From positions 2,976,001 to 3,040,000 of the forward strand of contig NZ_CP170198.1 of the NCBI RefSeq assembly GCF_042434915.1: a stretch of 64,000 bases of DNA. The letters run 5' to 3'. The notes under the pieces are model-generated. The model had not been told where the DNA came from. It worked only from the letters and a program-made list of their open reading frames with translations, and did no database searches. Positions within the stretch are counted from its first letter, which is position 1; each line of letters opens with the position of its first letter. A program made the position numbers and the translations under genes. Source of the stretch: Aquimarina sp042434915. Its GTDB lineage: Bacteria; Bacteroidota; Bacteroidia; Flavobacteriales; Flavobacteriaceae. This document shows, in pieces, positions 55,039 through 64,000 of the stretch.

Positions 55039-56673
55039 TTATGATTTTGAAAGCTTCAGTTTCATACCTGGCTTTATTCCAGTGCCACTAATATCGTTCC
55101 AATTTTTAAGATTTTCGATGGTAATGCCTTTAAATTTTTGAGAAATACTCCATAAGGTATCTCCTGCTTTGACCGTATATTGTTTGGATTGAGTATCTGC
55201 AACCGATGTCTTTTTGGAAGTTGCTCTTGTGGTGGTTACTGGTTTTCTTGGATAAATTGTTAAGCGTTGACCTATACGCAAGTTATTACTTTTCATCCTG
55301 TTCCACTTCATGATTTGACTTACACGTACCCCATATTTTCTCGCTATTTTACCCAAATAATCACCACTTCTTACTCGATATCGAATTCTGTGACTTGCTT
55401 CAAAAAACTTTGGCAAAGGTTTTTCACGCTTATTCAATTCTGCCTGTGCAATTGTGTATAATTGATTTTCATTTGCTACAAAGGCCCCTACTTTTTCGAG
55501 AGGTAATCTAAGAACATAATTTTCATCTTTTATAAAAGGAATAATGTCCAGTTTATAAGAAGGATTTAAAAACTGAAGCTCTTCTAGATCAATGTTCATT
55601 TTTTCTGACACTTGCTCCAAAGTAATCATTTGTTTTACCTTAACCGTATCGGTTTCAAAATAAGCAAATCTAGGCCTTTTAGGTTTAAAATTATGTTTGT
55701 CTGCATACTCAAAAATATACATAGTGGCTAAAAATGCGGGTAAATACCCTGCAGTTTCTCTTGGTAAGTTATGTCGTATATTCCAATAATTAGTATAGCC
55801 ACCGCTACGTCTAATAGCTTTTGTTACATTACCTGGACCCGAATTATACGAAGCTAATGCCAAATCCCAATCTCCAAAAACACGATATAAACTTGACAAA
55901 TATTGACAAGCGGCTTTTGTTGCCATTAAAGGATCCATACGCTCATCTACATAAGAACTTACCTCTAGTCCAAACATTTTACCCGTACCAAACATAAATT
56001 GCCATAACCCTGTAGCTCCTACTCTAGATTTTGCTCTTGGTCTTAGTGCTGATTCTACTATCGCTAAATATTTGATTTCTAAGGGAATGTTATGATTGTC
56101 TAATTCTTGTTCGAACAAAGGAAAATAAAATTCGCTTAGTGCCATTAAACGCTCTAAGTGTTCATGTCTATTTTTAAGGTAGCTTTTAATTACACTTTCT
56201 AACGATGGGTTATACTCCACATTAAAAGGAGTTCTCGCGTTGAGTTCTGCTAATCTTGCTTTTAAGGTATCTGTAGGTAACTCGACAAATTCGACTGGTT
56301 TATAATCTAAAGTTTGTACCGAATTATAGAGCGTATCAAACAAGTCTGAGTTATACAATTCACGCTTCCAAATCGAATCTAGTGTTGCAAGTTCTGGATG
56401 ATCCTTTGCTACCACTATCACGCTATCTTTTATACTTGTTAATGTAATTGTTTTTCTCTCATAGCCTACAACCTTTTCAACAACGCTTACTGTATCAATG
56501 CTACGTATGGTATCTGTCGCTATTTCACCAGAAACTTTGGTCAACTCAGTCTTTCTGGCTTTCTTTTTGTTTCGTCTAGAAGTTCTAGATTCTTTTTCTT
56601 GTGCTGAAGCGTGAGCAACTATAATTAAAAGAAATACACTTATAATTATTTTAAAAAAACGACTCATTTTCAT
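55039..56673 (-). CDS. LysM-containing lytic transglycosylase (MltD-like)
   Basis: The 544-residue protein has a signal peptide (about 1-24), a lysozyme-like SLT domain (about 195-320) with the catalytic Glu207 in AIVESALRPR and GLWQFM, and two C-terminal LysM repeats (about 430-475, RYRVRSGDYLGKIARKYG; about 495-542, QYTVKAGDTLWSISQKF). It would cut peptidoglycan glycan strands, making 1,6-anhydro ends. A start at the second Met (MSRFF) is equally possible. Confidence 0.93.
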   Translation of the reverse strand: MKMSRFFKIIISVFLLIIVAHASAQEKESRTSRRNKKKARKTELTKVSGEIATDTIRSIDTVSVVEKVVGYERKTITLTSIKDSVIVVAKDHPELATLDSIWKRELYNSDLFDTLYNSVQTLDYKPVEFVELPTDTLKARLAELNARTPFNVEYNPSLESVIKSYLKNRHEHLERLMALSEFYFPLFEQELDNHNIPLEIKYLAIVESALRPRAKSRVGATGLWQFMFGTGKMFGLEVSSYVDERMDPLMATKAACQYLSSLYRVFGDWDLALASYNSGPGNVTKAIRRSGGYTNYWNIRHNLPRETAGYLPAFLATMYIFEYADKHNFKPKRPRFAYFETDTVKVKQMITLEQVSEKMNIDLEELQFLNPSYKLDIIPFIKDENYVLRLPLEKVGAFVANENQLYTIAQAELNKREKPLPKFFEASHRIRYRVRSGDYLGKIARKYGVRVSQIMKWNRMKSNNLRIGQRLTIYPRKPVTTTRATSKKTSVADTQSKQYTVKAGDTLWSISQKFKGITIENLKNWNDISGTGIKPGMKLKLSKS

Positions 56674-56790
56674 ACTACAATTAGAATTTAGGGGTGATAT
56701 TTTAAGTTTAAGGTATAGTTGCTAGCTGATTCGATGCTAAAATCGTGTTTTTTTTCTGAAAACAAAAGTGCTTACTAGTTAAAAACCAAA

Positions 56791-56817
56791 AAAAACCAGT
56801 TTAAACAACTGGTTTTT
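56791..56817 (-). terminator. Terminator downstream of pgk
   Basis: AAAAACCAGTT (56791-56801) pairs with AACTGGTTTTT (56807-56817) around a 5-base loop. The A run to its left becomes a U tract on the minus strand, so it would stop the pgk transcript before the lytic transglycosylase gene. Confidence 0.75.
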
Positions 56818-56862
56818 AATGAATTCTATAATTAATAGTTTGATTCTTACAAGAATGTGTTT

Positions 56863-58050
56863 TTATGCTTCTATTGCAGCAATGCCCGGTAGCGTTTTTC
56901 CTTCTAGACTTTCTAACATGGCTCCGCCTCCTGTAGAAACATAGCTCATATCATCGTCAAGATCAAACTGTTTAACTGCAGCTACAGAGTCGCCACCACC
57001 TACCAATGAAAAAGCTCCATGCTCGGTAGCCTTTGCTATTGACTTACCTAGAGCAATTGTTCCTTTAGCAAAATTTTCCATTTCAAAAACTCCCAAAGGT
57101 CCATTCCAAAGGATAGTTTTTGATTTCATAAGTACTTCGTCAAAATTTTTGATTGATTCTGGTCCAATATCAAGCCCTTGCCATCCATCAGGAATTGCAT
57201 CCACTGCTACAACCTGTGTTTTTGCGTCATTATTAAAAGCATCTGCCGCAATAACATCTACAGGCAAATGTACAATAACACCTTTCTCTTTGGCTTTTTT
57301 AAGAATTGATAAGGCTAACTCCTGTTTATCACTCTCACAAATAGAATCACCAATTGCACCACCGTTTGCTTTTATAAAAGTATAGGTCATACCGCCACCA
57401 ATAATCAAATGATCAATTTTGTCAAGGATATTTTCGATAATAGTAATCTTAGACGAAACTTTTGATCCTCCTAGAATCGCCGTGACAGGCTTCTCACCAG
57501 TTTTTAACACTTTTTCTATACTTTCAATTTCTTTAGCCATTAACGCTCCAAAACATTTTTTGTCTGTAAAAAATTGAGCTATTATTGCTGTTGATGCATG
57601 TGCCCGATGTGCTGTGCCAAAGGCATCGTTAATATAAATATCTCCCATGTTGGATAACTGCTCTGCAAATTGCTTATCGCCTTCAGTTTCTTCCTTATGA
57701 AACCTTAAATTTTCCAATAATAGTACCTCTCCTGGACCCAAATCGGCAACTAGTTTTTCTGCAGCTTCTCCCACACAATCTTCAGAAAATTTAACTTGTA
57801 CCCCAATTATTTCGGATACCTTATCGGCAATATGTTTTAATGAAAACTTATCGTCAACACCTTTTGGTCTTCCCAAATGCGACATCAAAACTGCGCTTCC
57901 GCCGTCTTCTAAAACTTTAATAATAGTTGGTTTGGCAGCCTCAATTCTGGTAGCATCTGTTACTTCATTTTCGTCGTTTAATGGAACATTGAAATCTACT
58001 CGAATTAATGCTTTTTTATTCTCAAAATTAAAGTCTTGTATGGTTCTCAT
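56863..58050 (-). CDS. pgk: Phosphoglycerate kinase
   Basis: The 395-residue protein starts MRTIQDFNFENKKALIRVDF, the N-terminal motif RVDFNVPLND, followed by SHLGRPKG (substrate site) and the C-terminal GGGDSVAAV (nucleotide site). It transfers phosphate from 1,3-bisphosphoglycerate to ADP in glycolysis. It is divergent from holB and ends with a hairpin. Confidence 0.98.
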   Translation of the reverse strand: MRTIQDFNFENKKALIRVDFNVPLNDENEVTDATRIEAAKPTIIKVLEDGGSAVLMSHLGRPKGVDDKFSLKHIADKVSEIIGVQVKFSEDCVGEAAEKLVADLGPGEVLLLENLRFHKEETEGDKQFAEQLSNMGDIYINDAFGTAHRAHASTAIIAQFFTDKKCFGALMAKEIESIEKVLKTGEKPVTAILGGSKVSSKITIIENILDKIDHLIIGGGMTYTFIKANGGAIGDSICESDKQELALSILKKAKEKGVIVHLPVDVIAADAFNNDAKTQVVAVDAIPDGWQGLDIGPESIKNFDEVLMKSKTILWNGPLGVFEMENFAKGTIALGKSIAKATEHGAFSLVGGGDSVAAVKQFDLDDDMSYVSTGGGAMLESLEGKTLPGIAAIEA

Positions 58051-58218
58051 TAGTATATGGATGTTTTGTGAACGAAAATAAAAGGTTTCAATTAAAAAGT
58101 TCCTAAAGATTTCAAAAAATTTATGTCAATTTACATCTATTTCATATCGCGTGCGTTTTAATGCATTTAATTTTGAGTAAGGATGAGAAGGAGCCACTAA
58201 TAATAAATATATTTGCCT

Positions 58219-59373
58219 ATGAAATTTTCTGATATTTTAGGTTTAGATCATATTAAAAACTACTTGACAACAAGTGTAGATAGGGGTAGAATACCTCATG
58301 CTCAACTTTTTGTTGGTGCCAATGGTAGCGGTACTTTACCTATGGCGATAGCCTATGCGCAATATATTTTATGTGCAAACCAACAGGGAGAAAATACAGG
58401 TACTAATACTGCTTGTAATATAAAATTTGACCATTTGGCTCATCCAGATTTACATTTTGCATATCCGGTAGCTACCAATGACAAAGTAAAAAAGCATCCT
58501 ACATCAGATCAATTTGCAACAGAGTGGCGTAATTTTGCTGCACAGTCTCCTTACGGAAGTATTTTTGATTGGTATCTTTCTCTTGGTATAGAAAATAAAC
58601 AAGGTCAAATAGGAGTAGATGAGGCCTTACAGATTGTTAAAAAATTGTCTCTTAAGAGTTATGAAGGGGGACATAAAGTAATGCTCATATGGATGGCAGA
58701 TAAAATGAATAACGCTGCTTCTAACAAATTATTGAAACTCATTGAAGAACCTCCAAAAAAAACTATTTTTATCTTAATTACTGAAAATGAAGAACAACTC
58801 TTGCAGACTATTCGTTCTCGCTGCCAAGTACTTCATTTTCCTGCATTAGGGGAGCAAGTAATCAAGGATGCTCTTTTATCACTTTCTGATGCAGATGAAA
58901 ACGAAATAACCAAAATTGCCCATCAAGCAGAAGGTGATTATAATAAAGCTTTACATTTATTACATCATGATGGTGGTGATGATCAGTTTGAAGAATGGTT
59001 TATTCAATGGATTAGAACTGCGTTTAGAGCAAAAGGTAATAAATCTGCTGTTAATGATCTCATCGTGTGGAGTGAATCGATAGCTGGTGCTGGAAGAGAA
59101 ACTCAAAAGAAATTTTTAAAATATTGTATCGATTTCTTTAGACAAGCTCTTTTACTCAATTATGAGGCCAAAGAACTTGTTTTTTTTACTCCTATTACCC
59201 CTGGCTTCGATTTGGCAAAATTTGCCCCTTTTGTTCATGGAGCTAACATAGTTGACATCACTACACAATTACAAGAAGCTATATTTCATATAGAAAGAAA
59301 TGGTAATGCAAAAATAATACTGACTGATCTGTCTATTAAACTTACAAGACTACTACATCGCAAAGCTGAATAA
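58219..59373 (+). CDS. holB: DNA polymerase III delta-prime-like clamp-loader subunit
   Basis: I take the ATG at 58219 (MKFSDILGLDHIKNYL); an upstream TTG at 58213 adds two residues. The 384-residue protein has the AAA+ fold with a P-loop-like GANGSGTLPM lacking the lysine and threonine of Walker A, HKVMLIWMADKMNNAASNKL, IEEPPKKT and RSRCQVLHF (SRC motif). A non-ATPase subunit like E. coli delta-prime is expected. It opens the clamp loader with gamma/tau and delta. Confidence 0.9.
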   Translation: MKFSDILGLDHIKNYLTTSVDRGRIPHAQLFVGANGSGTLPMAIAYAQYILCANQQGENTGTNTACNIKFDHLAHPDLHFAYPVATNDKVKKHPTSDQFATEWRNFAAQSPYGSIFDWYLSLGIENKQGQIGVDEALQIVKKLSLKSYEGGHKVMLIWMADKMNNAASNKLLKLIEEPPKKTIFILITENEEQLLQTIRSRCQVLHFPALGEQVIKDALLSLSDADENEITKIAHQAEGDYNKALHLLHHDGGDDQFEEWFIQWIRTAFRAKGNKSAVNDLIVWSESIAGAGRETQKKFLKYCIDFFRQALLLNYEAKELVFFTPITPGFDLAKFAPFVHGANIVDITTQLQEAIFHIERNGNAKIILTDLSIKLTRLLHRKAE

Positions 59374-59389
59374 CCCTTAAATTCCTGAT

Positions 59390-59788
59390 ATGAAAAACTT
59401 ACTATCACATCTTGTTCCCATTACTATTTTAGTATTTTTATTTATTACCTTTTTTCAGTCTGCGGTAGACAAGCTTTTTGATTTTAAAGGGAATAAAGCA
59501 TGGTTGCAACAACATTTTGCAACAACAATTCTTGCCAAACACGTACCGTTGTTGTTAAGTATTGTACTAATTCTAGAAAGCGTTACAGCGATTGGATGCA
59601 TTCTGGGCGTAATATTCTTATTACATTCTGGAGCAACTCATTTTGCCGTTTTTGTTATGCTTCTTTCTTGTATTACACTACTTGCCTTATTGTTTGGTCA
59701 ACGCGTAGCAAAAGACTATCCAGGCGCTTTGACAATTACTTGCTATTTTATAGTCGCTATTTTTGGTTTATATGTTGTTAACCAATAG
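59390..59788 (+). CDS. DoxX-like membrane protein
   Basis: The 132-residue protein has four hydrophobic helices and the SAVDKLFDF and LLLSIVLILESVTAIGCIL pattern of DoxX-like proteins. Families of this kind accompany redox or quinone functions, but no specific role can be inferred here. It follows holB by 16 bases and is likely co-transcribed. Confidence 0.75.
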   Translation: MKNLLSHLVPITILVFLFITFFQSAVDKLFDFKGNKAWLQQHFATTILAKHVPLLLSIVLILESVTAIGCILGVIFLLHSGATHFAVFVMLLSCITLLALLFGQRVAKDYPGALTITCYFIVAIFGLYVVNQ

Positions 59789-59840
59789 CTATGAGGAGCA
59801 ATTATGGAATCAATAATATGCAATTATATACTTACAAAAA

Positions 59841-59866
59841 AACCCTTTGTCTTTCAACAAAGGGTT
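59841..59866 (-). terminator. Terminator of the PorP/SprF-adhesin transcript
   Basis: AACCCTTTGT (59841-59850) pairs with ACAAAGGGTT (59857-59866). The A run at 59834-59840 forms a U tract on the minus strand, so it would end transcription after the PorP/SprF gene. Confidence 0.85.
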
Positions 59867-59894
59867 CTAAATTTAAGTTTGGTTAAGTAGGTTT

Positions 59895-60851
59895 TTAATA
59901 GGTACAACCACACTTACTCTGTCGACATCCAAAATCAAATCCTAAAGTAATCATATGTGATCCTGCTGCTGTACTTGGTTGCAAGACCTCGTTTACGTTA
60001 ATTTGATAGGCATATGCGACATAGAAATTAAATTTCTTTACTCCTACCATCGGAGAGACAGAAAGTGGCTTAAAACTCTGATCTACGAGAGAACGAATAC
60101 TTAATCCCGCCCAATAGTAATCTGCTTTATGCATTTTGCGTACTTTCAAGTTCAAATCAGCCGTACTACGTCCATCACCAGCAAAGTTTTGGTATAAAAC
60201 TGAAGGTTCAATTTCAATATTGCTAAAACGGTGAAAAAATGTGTATCCTGTATACATATAATAATTCTGAATTGTAGAAGGCTCTGTCGGATTAAAATCA
60301 TCGATTTCCTTTTGCAACAAATTCACTGCATTACCACTAAAGAAAAATCTACCAAATCGATATAAGAAACCGATATCAAAATTAGAGTTGTTTACCGTAA
60401 CATTTGCCAAGCCTGGATTAATAGGCGCATCGGGATTACCATCATTAAATTGCTGGGCATCGATACCAAATTGGGTAAATTTATAACTTAATCCAAAAGA
60501 AAGATACATATTATCATATTCACTCAACGTCAAGTGATGTGCAAATGATAGCTGTACTCCTTTTTGAGTCGTAAAACCATTTTGATCATTAAATAAGATT
60601 GCACCTATACCCGAACGGTCAGAGATTCTCCCATCAAAGGATAATGACTGTGTTCCTGGAGAATCCTCTATACTCACCCATTGTTCAAATCCAGAAGCTC
60701 GCACCTGCCAACAATCTCCTATCCCCGCGTAGGCCGAGGATATGAGGTATGGGTTATCTGCAAGGTATTGATTTTGCACTGGTGCCGAAAACTCCTGTGC
60801 ATAGGAAAAACATCCTAAAAACAATCCTATAATTAAACTACATTTTTTCAT
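59895..60851 (-). CDS. PorP/SprF family type IX secretion-associated outer membrane protein
   Basis: The 318-residue protein has a signal peptide (about 1-18, ending SYAQ) and a PorP/SprF-like barrel (QNQYLADNPYLISSAYAG, GIGAILFNDQNGFTTQKGVQ). Such proteins pair with type B type IX secretion cargo, as SprF does with SprB, and anchor or help secrete it. The gene directly follows the large adhesin gene by about 90 bases, so they probably form a cargo-partner pair. Confidence 0.92.
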   Translation of the reverse strand: MKKCSLIIGLFLGCFSYAQEFSAPVQNQYLADNPYLISSAYAGIGDCWQVRASGFEQWVSIEDSPGTQSLSFDGRISDRSGIGAILFNDQNGFTTQKGVQLSFAHHLTLSEYDNMYLSFGLSYKFTQFGIDAQQFNDGNPDAPINPGLANVTVNNSNFDIGFLYRFGRFFFSGNAVNLLQKEIDDFNPTEPSTIQNYYMYTGYTFFHRFSNIEIEPSVLYQNFAGDGRSTADLNLKVRKMHKADYYWAGLSIRSLVDQSFKPLSVSPMVGVKKFNFYVAYAYQINVNEVLQPSTAAGSHMITLGFDFGCRQSKCGCTY

Positions 60852-60939
60852 CTACACTTAAAATTATTGACCGATGGGGCTTTGCACAACAATCGGTTGT
60901 ATGATCAATTCTTTTTCTAACGTTATAATTTACTTCATA

Positions 60940-63900
60940 TTATCGATATAATGTAAAGTGACCTGTAAACTGTCTATCATCTACATCATTTAAGATAATT
61001 GTGTACCAGTAATCACCAGATGGTAATTCTTTATTTTGGTAAAGACCGGCCCATCCTTTTTCATCTCCTTTAAACTCTCCTAACAATCGACCATATCTAT
61101 CAAATATCTTCACTTCCATGTTTGCAAAGAAGAACGGATCATCTACAAATGGTGTAATCTGACCTGGATACCAATAATCATCTTTGCCATCTCCATTGGG
61201 TGTAAAGTAATTAGGGATACGAATATTAATATATGTCAATTCTTGGAATACCGATACCTCACAACCATTTGCATCAACGACTCTAATAAAATATGTTCCA
61301 CTCTTACGAATTGCAAAAATATTAGAATCCAATTCTCCCTCTTCCGAATCAAATAATACATGATACGTATAAGGAGCAACTCCACCTTCTACAATAATCT
61401 CATACTCATTAGGATCTTCTGGATTATTTGTCATTTGTGCAACCGGCACAGTTAGCGGCACATATTCTTCTATGCGCACTGTATCAATAATCTGTGTACA
61501 CAGACCACTTTCCATTACAGCCTCATATTGACCAGGTTCCACTATAAATCTACCCGTAGTATTTTGATTGGATTGCGGGTTTGGTGTACCATTGATTCCG
61601 TTTAACGTATAAATAATGTTTACACCCGCAAGCACATCTGGTATTTGGAATTCGATAAAGTGACTCTCTTCACTTAATAGTACAGGAGTGTTATCTTCAC
61701 TGAAGCCCCATTCTGGACATTCTAACCCTTGTACTACAGTTGCGCTTAAGGCTACACCTTCTGGAATAAATACAGGCAATTCAAAGAGACATCCATTAGC
61801 GTCTCTAACATACACTGTCAATGCACCGCCCGGTAAGTTATCAAATATCAATTGATCCGCAACAAAATCTGCATCGTTATTTGTAATACTCGTTTCATAC
61901 GGAGCAGTACCACCAGTAATGTCTATAGTCACACCTCCATCATTCTCATCTGCACACGTTTCGGGTTCGATTGAGCCTGACACTACAGCTACCTGCAATG
62001 GGTTTGGTTCGTTAATAGTACGTTGTTCTACTGAGCTACATCCATTAGCATCTTGAATATACACATCATAAATTCCTGGACCTAAATCAGTAAATGTATG
62101 TTCATTAGGTAGGCTATCATCAGCATCTCTAATAAATGTTCCTGGATTTGTACTGATAGCAAAAGAATATGGTGGAGTTCCTGTACCAGACGTTACTGTA
62201 ATACGTATCTGTCCATCGTCTTCACCACTACACTGTACATCTGTTTCTACTACATCTGCTACCAATTGAGAAGGCTCAGTGATTTCAAAATCTTCAGATG
62301 TTTCACATCCTCTGTCAGAACTTACGGTATATCTATATCTGCCAGCTGATAAGCCAGTAAATAAACTTTGAGCTTGTGGCCCTTGGTTACTACCAGATCC
62401 AGTTATCACGATTAGATTAAAAGTATAATCTCCTAATCCACCGGTTACATCAGCATTTATTCGACCATTAGTTTCGCCAGCACAACTCAATAAAATTTGC
62501 GTTGCGCTTAGTGTAATATTAATTTCTTCGATAGGTGCAACTACAAAGGCATTTGAACGTTGTGATTCACAACCATTGGCATCTTCAACATAAAATTGAT
62601 AAGACCCTTCTGGCAACGTAAAATTACCGTTCGCCTGAGAAGAAATAACGCCTGACTGATTAATAACATAAAACGTTGTTATACCACCACCAGCACTTGT
62701 TGTTCCAGATACTGTAAACGTTCCTGTAGTATCCCCACAGTTTAATAAAGGTCCAGAAGTTACATCAACAGTTACTTCTGCTGGCTCAATTAAAGTTTCT
62801 GTTGCTGTAGCAGAACAACTAAGCTCATCATATGCCGTAATTGTATATACTACATTAGGTCTCAGGTTTTCAAACGTATTTGATGTCTGCGGTGCACTTT
62901 CTGTGCCTCCTCCTGCTCTAATCGAATACCTGAAAGGCCCATTAGATCCAGTCGCCGTTGCAACAATCTGTCCATCAACTGATCCAAAGCATGTTACATC
63001 TGTACCCGCTAATGCAAGTGCAACGTCATCTGCAGGTGGTAATACCTCAAATGTGTTTGTAGCTGTACAACTAAAGGTTCCATTATCATCGGTCGCCGTT
63101 ACTGTATAGGTACCAGCAGGTAAACCTTCAAAACGTCCATTTCCATCATGTGTACTAGATGGTGGCACTGGAGATATCGTATAGGTTACAGTTCCTTGTC
63201 TTCCGGTAACTGATGCTGTAAAACCACCATTAGCTGCTGGATCACAGAACTCTTGATCATTAATTGCGTTGATACTTAAAACAAACGGGGCTAAAGGACC
63301 ACCAATTTGAACAGTATTAGATACCTCAACACAAAGTGGACTTGCTGTTTCCGTAATTTCAACCGTATAACTACCTAAGGCAAAGGTTTGTGGCAATATA
63401 TTTGGATTAGCATCAGTTGTTGTGTCTCCAGTACCTGTCGCAACCGCAGTTCCTGTACCATCCAATACACGGTAACTATAAGCACCTGTATATCCTGTTA
63501 TCACTATGCGAATCGTTCCATCGGCATCACCAAAACAACTTTCTGGTGTTTCTTGACTTGCAACCACATCGATGGTATCAAATTCATCAACTCTATAGGA
63601 AACTGGAATTGAACACGTTGTAGTTTGATCAGTAATTGTGAAATTATAATTTCCTACTGCTGGTAAGTTAAACGTAGCAGCAGTAGTTGTTCCTGTAGCG
63701 GTAATCGTTTGTGAAGTTACTGCAGCAGGACCATTGGTTACCTCGAATAAGAAGTCACCTCCTGGTGTACCACCATCAATCTCGATAGTAACTACTTCTA
63801 TATTCGTGATACAGTCCATACGTGTTACCAACGTAGCTCTTGGGTTTGTCATTATTGGAAATGGAGCAACCGTTTGAGACACTGTAGCTAAACATCCGTT

Positions 63901-64000
63901 AGCATCTACAATGGTAAAGTCATATGCTCCGTCAATATCAGCATCAACGATATGTTGTGCGCCAGTTACCGCGATATTAGTAAACGTTCCTGTAGGTCCA
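60940..64000 (-). CDS. SprB-repeat adhesin with type B type IX secretion sorting domain (5' end outside window)
   Basis: The frame stays open through 64000, so at least 1019 residues are visible and the start lies outside. I see at least five SprB-type repeats, such as CFGDADGTIRIVITGYTG and CSGEDDGQIRITVTSGTG, each ending in a beta-rich stretch, and cysteine-rich spacing. The C-terminus is the gliding motility-associated sorting domain (NYFTPNGDGKDDYWYPGQI, KIFDRYGRLLGEF, GDYWYTIILND, GHFTLYR). The protein is probably secreted and attached to the cell surface, with a partner PorP/SprF protein encoded downstream. A GTG at 63882 is not a real start. Confidence 0.93.
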   Translation of the reverse strand, partial: GPTGTFTNIAVTGAQHIVDADIDGAYDFTIVDANGCLATVSQTVAPFPIMTNPRATLVTRMDCITNIEVVTIEIDGGTPGGDFLFEVTNGPAAVTSQTITATGTTTAATFNLPAVGNYNFTITDQTTTCSIPVSYRVDEFDTIDVVASQETPESCFGDADGTIRIVITGYTGAYSYRVLDGTGTAVATGTGDTTTDANPNILPQTFALGSYTVEITETASPLCVEVSNTVQIGGPLAPFVLSINAINDQEFCDPAANGGFTASVTGRQGTVTYTISPVPPSSTHDGNGRFEGLPAGTYTVTATDDNGTFSCTATNTFEVLPPADDVALALAGTDVTCFGSVDGQIVATATGSNGPFRYSIRAGGGTESAPQTSNTFENLRPNVVYTITAYDELSCSATATETLIEPAEVTVDVTSGPLLNCGDTTGTFTVSGTTSAGGGITTFYVINQSGVISSQANGNFTLPEGSYQFYVEDANGCESQRSNAFVVAPIEEINITLSATQILLSCAGETNGRINADVTGGLGDYTFNLIVITGSGSNQGPQAQSLFTGLSAGRYRYTVSSDRGCETSEDFEITEPSQLVADVVETDVQCSGEDDGQIRITVTSGTGTPPYSFAISTNPGTFIRDADDSLPNEHTFTDLGPGIYDVYIQDANGCSSVEQRTINEPNPLQVAVVSGSIEPETCADENDGGVTIDITGGTAPYETSITNNDADFVADQLIFDNLPGGALTVYVRDANGCLFELPVFIPEGVALSATVVQGLECPEWGFSEDNTPVLLSEESHFIEFQIPDVLAGVNIIYTLNGINGTPNPQSNQNTTGRFIVEPGQYEAVMESGLCTQIIDTVRIEEYVPLTVPVAQMTNNPEDPNEYEIIVEGGVAPYTYHVLFDSEEGELDSNIFAIRKSGTYFIRVVDANGCEVSVFQELTYINIRIPNYFTPNGDGKDDYWYPGQITPFVDDPFFFANMEVKIFDRYGRLLGEFKGDEKGWAGLYQNKELPSGDYWYTIILNDVDDRQFTGHFTLYR

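Noticed and set aside
60870..60897. Small inverted repeat ACCGAT...ATCGGT between the adhesin and PorP/SprF genes
   Set aside because: The stem is only six bases with a long loop and no U tract, so it is not a convincing terminator or operator.
60940..63882. A GTG at 63882 as start of the large adhesin gene
   Set aside because: The reading frame continues without a stop to the end of the window with the same adhesin-like sequence (for example AYDFTIVDANGC), so GTG is an internal valine and the true start is outside.

Overview
The window looks like a chromosomal segment of a member of the Flavobacteriaceae (Bacteroidota). It is AT-rich. Its promoter-like boxes match TAnnTTTG rather than the proteobacterial -10/-35, and Shine-Dalgarno sites are poor. 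The gene content is typical of the group: SprE, PorP/SprF, a gliding-motility C-terminal sorting domain, GLPGLI proteins, and DUF4292, DUF4837, DUF6168, DUF6341, DUF6427 and DUF6909. I cannot name the species. Nearly all genes lie on the minus strand. The plus-strand genes are a ferredoxin reductase, a DUF6341 protein, tatA, a DNA polymerase III delta-prime subunit and a DoxX protein.

Layout. 1-6450: envelope housekeeping, with an EnvC-type amidase activator, a DUF4292 lipoprotein, a TPR protein, a sugar nucleotidyltransferase, dUTPase and a flippase, all tightly packed. 6515-12431: an accessory exported-protein cluster, with a small lipoprotein, a TonB-receptor-like barrel, three tandem GLPGLI proteins and a small exported peptide whose only well placed start is ATT. 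12677-21579: a split F-type ATP synthase operon (a, c, b, delta, alpha, gamma; no beta or epsilon), led by sprE, a bactofilin, atpZ and a DUF6168 protein. 21984-27911: ferredoxin reductase, an orphan double-glycine cysteine-rich peptide, a GT9 glycosyltransferase, DUF4254, DUF6427, DUF6341 and purD.

27976-47296 is a large surface-polysaccharide locus. It holds a phosphoglycosyltransferase, UDP-xylose synthase and UDP-glucose dehydrogenase, a WecG-type transferase, two polymerase/ligase-like membrane proteins, a sialyltransferase-like protein and a flippase. It also holds a complete pseudaminic acid pathway in five genes (pseB, C, F, a fused G-H, I), the dTDP-rhamnose genes rfbBACD and a Wzz-like protein. 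Together these supply UDP-GlcA, UDP-Xyl, CMP-pseudaminic acid and dTDP-rhamnose, plus the machinery to build, flip and polymerise a repeat unit. The serotype-like core (about 32304-37553) is visibly more AT-rich than its flanks.

47300-59788: DUF6909, a GH3-family adenylating enzyme, an M23 peptidase, TatA, Tex, a DUF4837 lipoprotein, a LysM lytic transglycosylase, phosphoglycerate kinase, delta-prime and DoxX. 59895-64000: a PorP/SprF-family outer-membrane protein and the 3' part of a large SprB-repeat adhesin with a type B type IX secretion sorting domain, cut by the window edge.

I did not see a CRISPR array, tRNA, rRNA, transposase or phage gene. The least explained parts are the two small peptides, the GLPGLI/TonB cluster with its conserved C-terminal CxxCP motif, the sialyltransferase-like protein beside the pse genes, and the DUF6909-GH3 pair.
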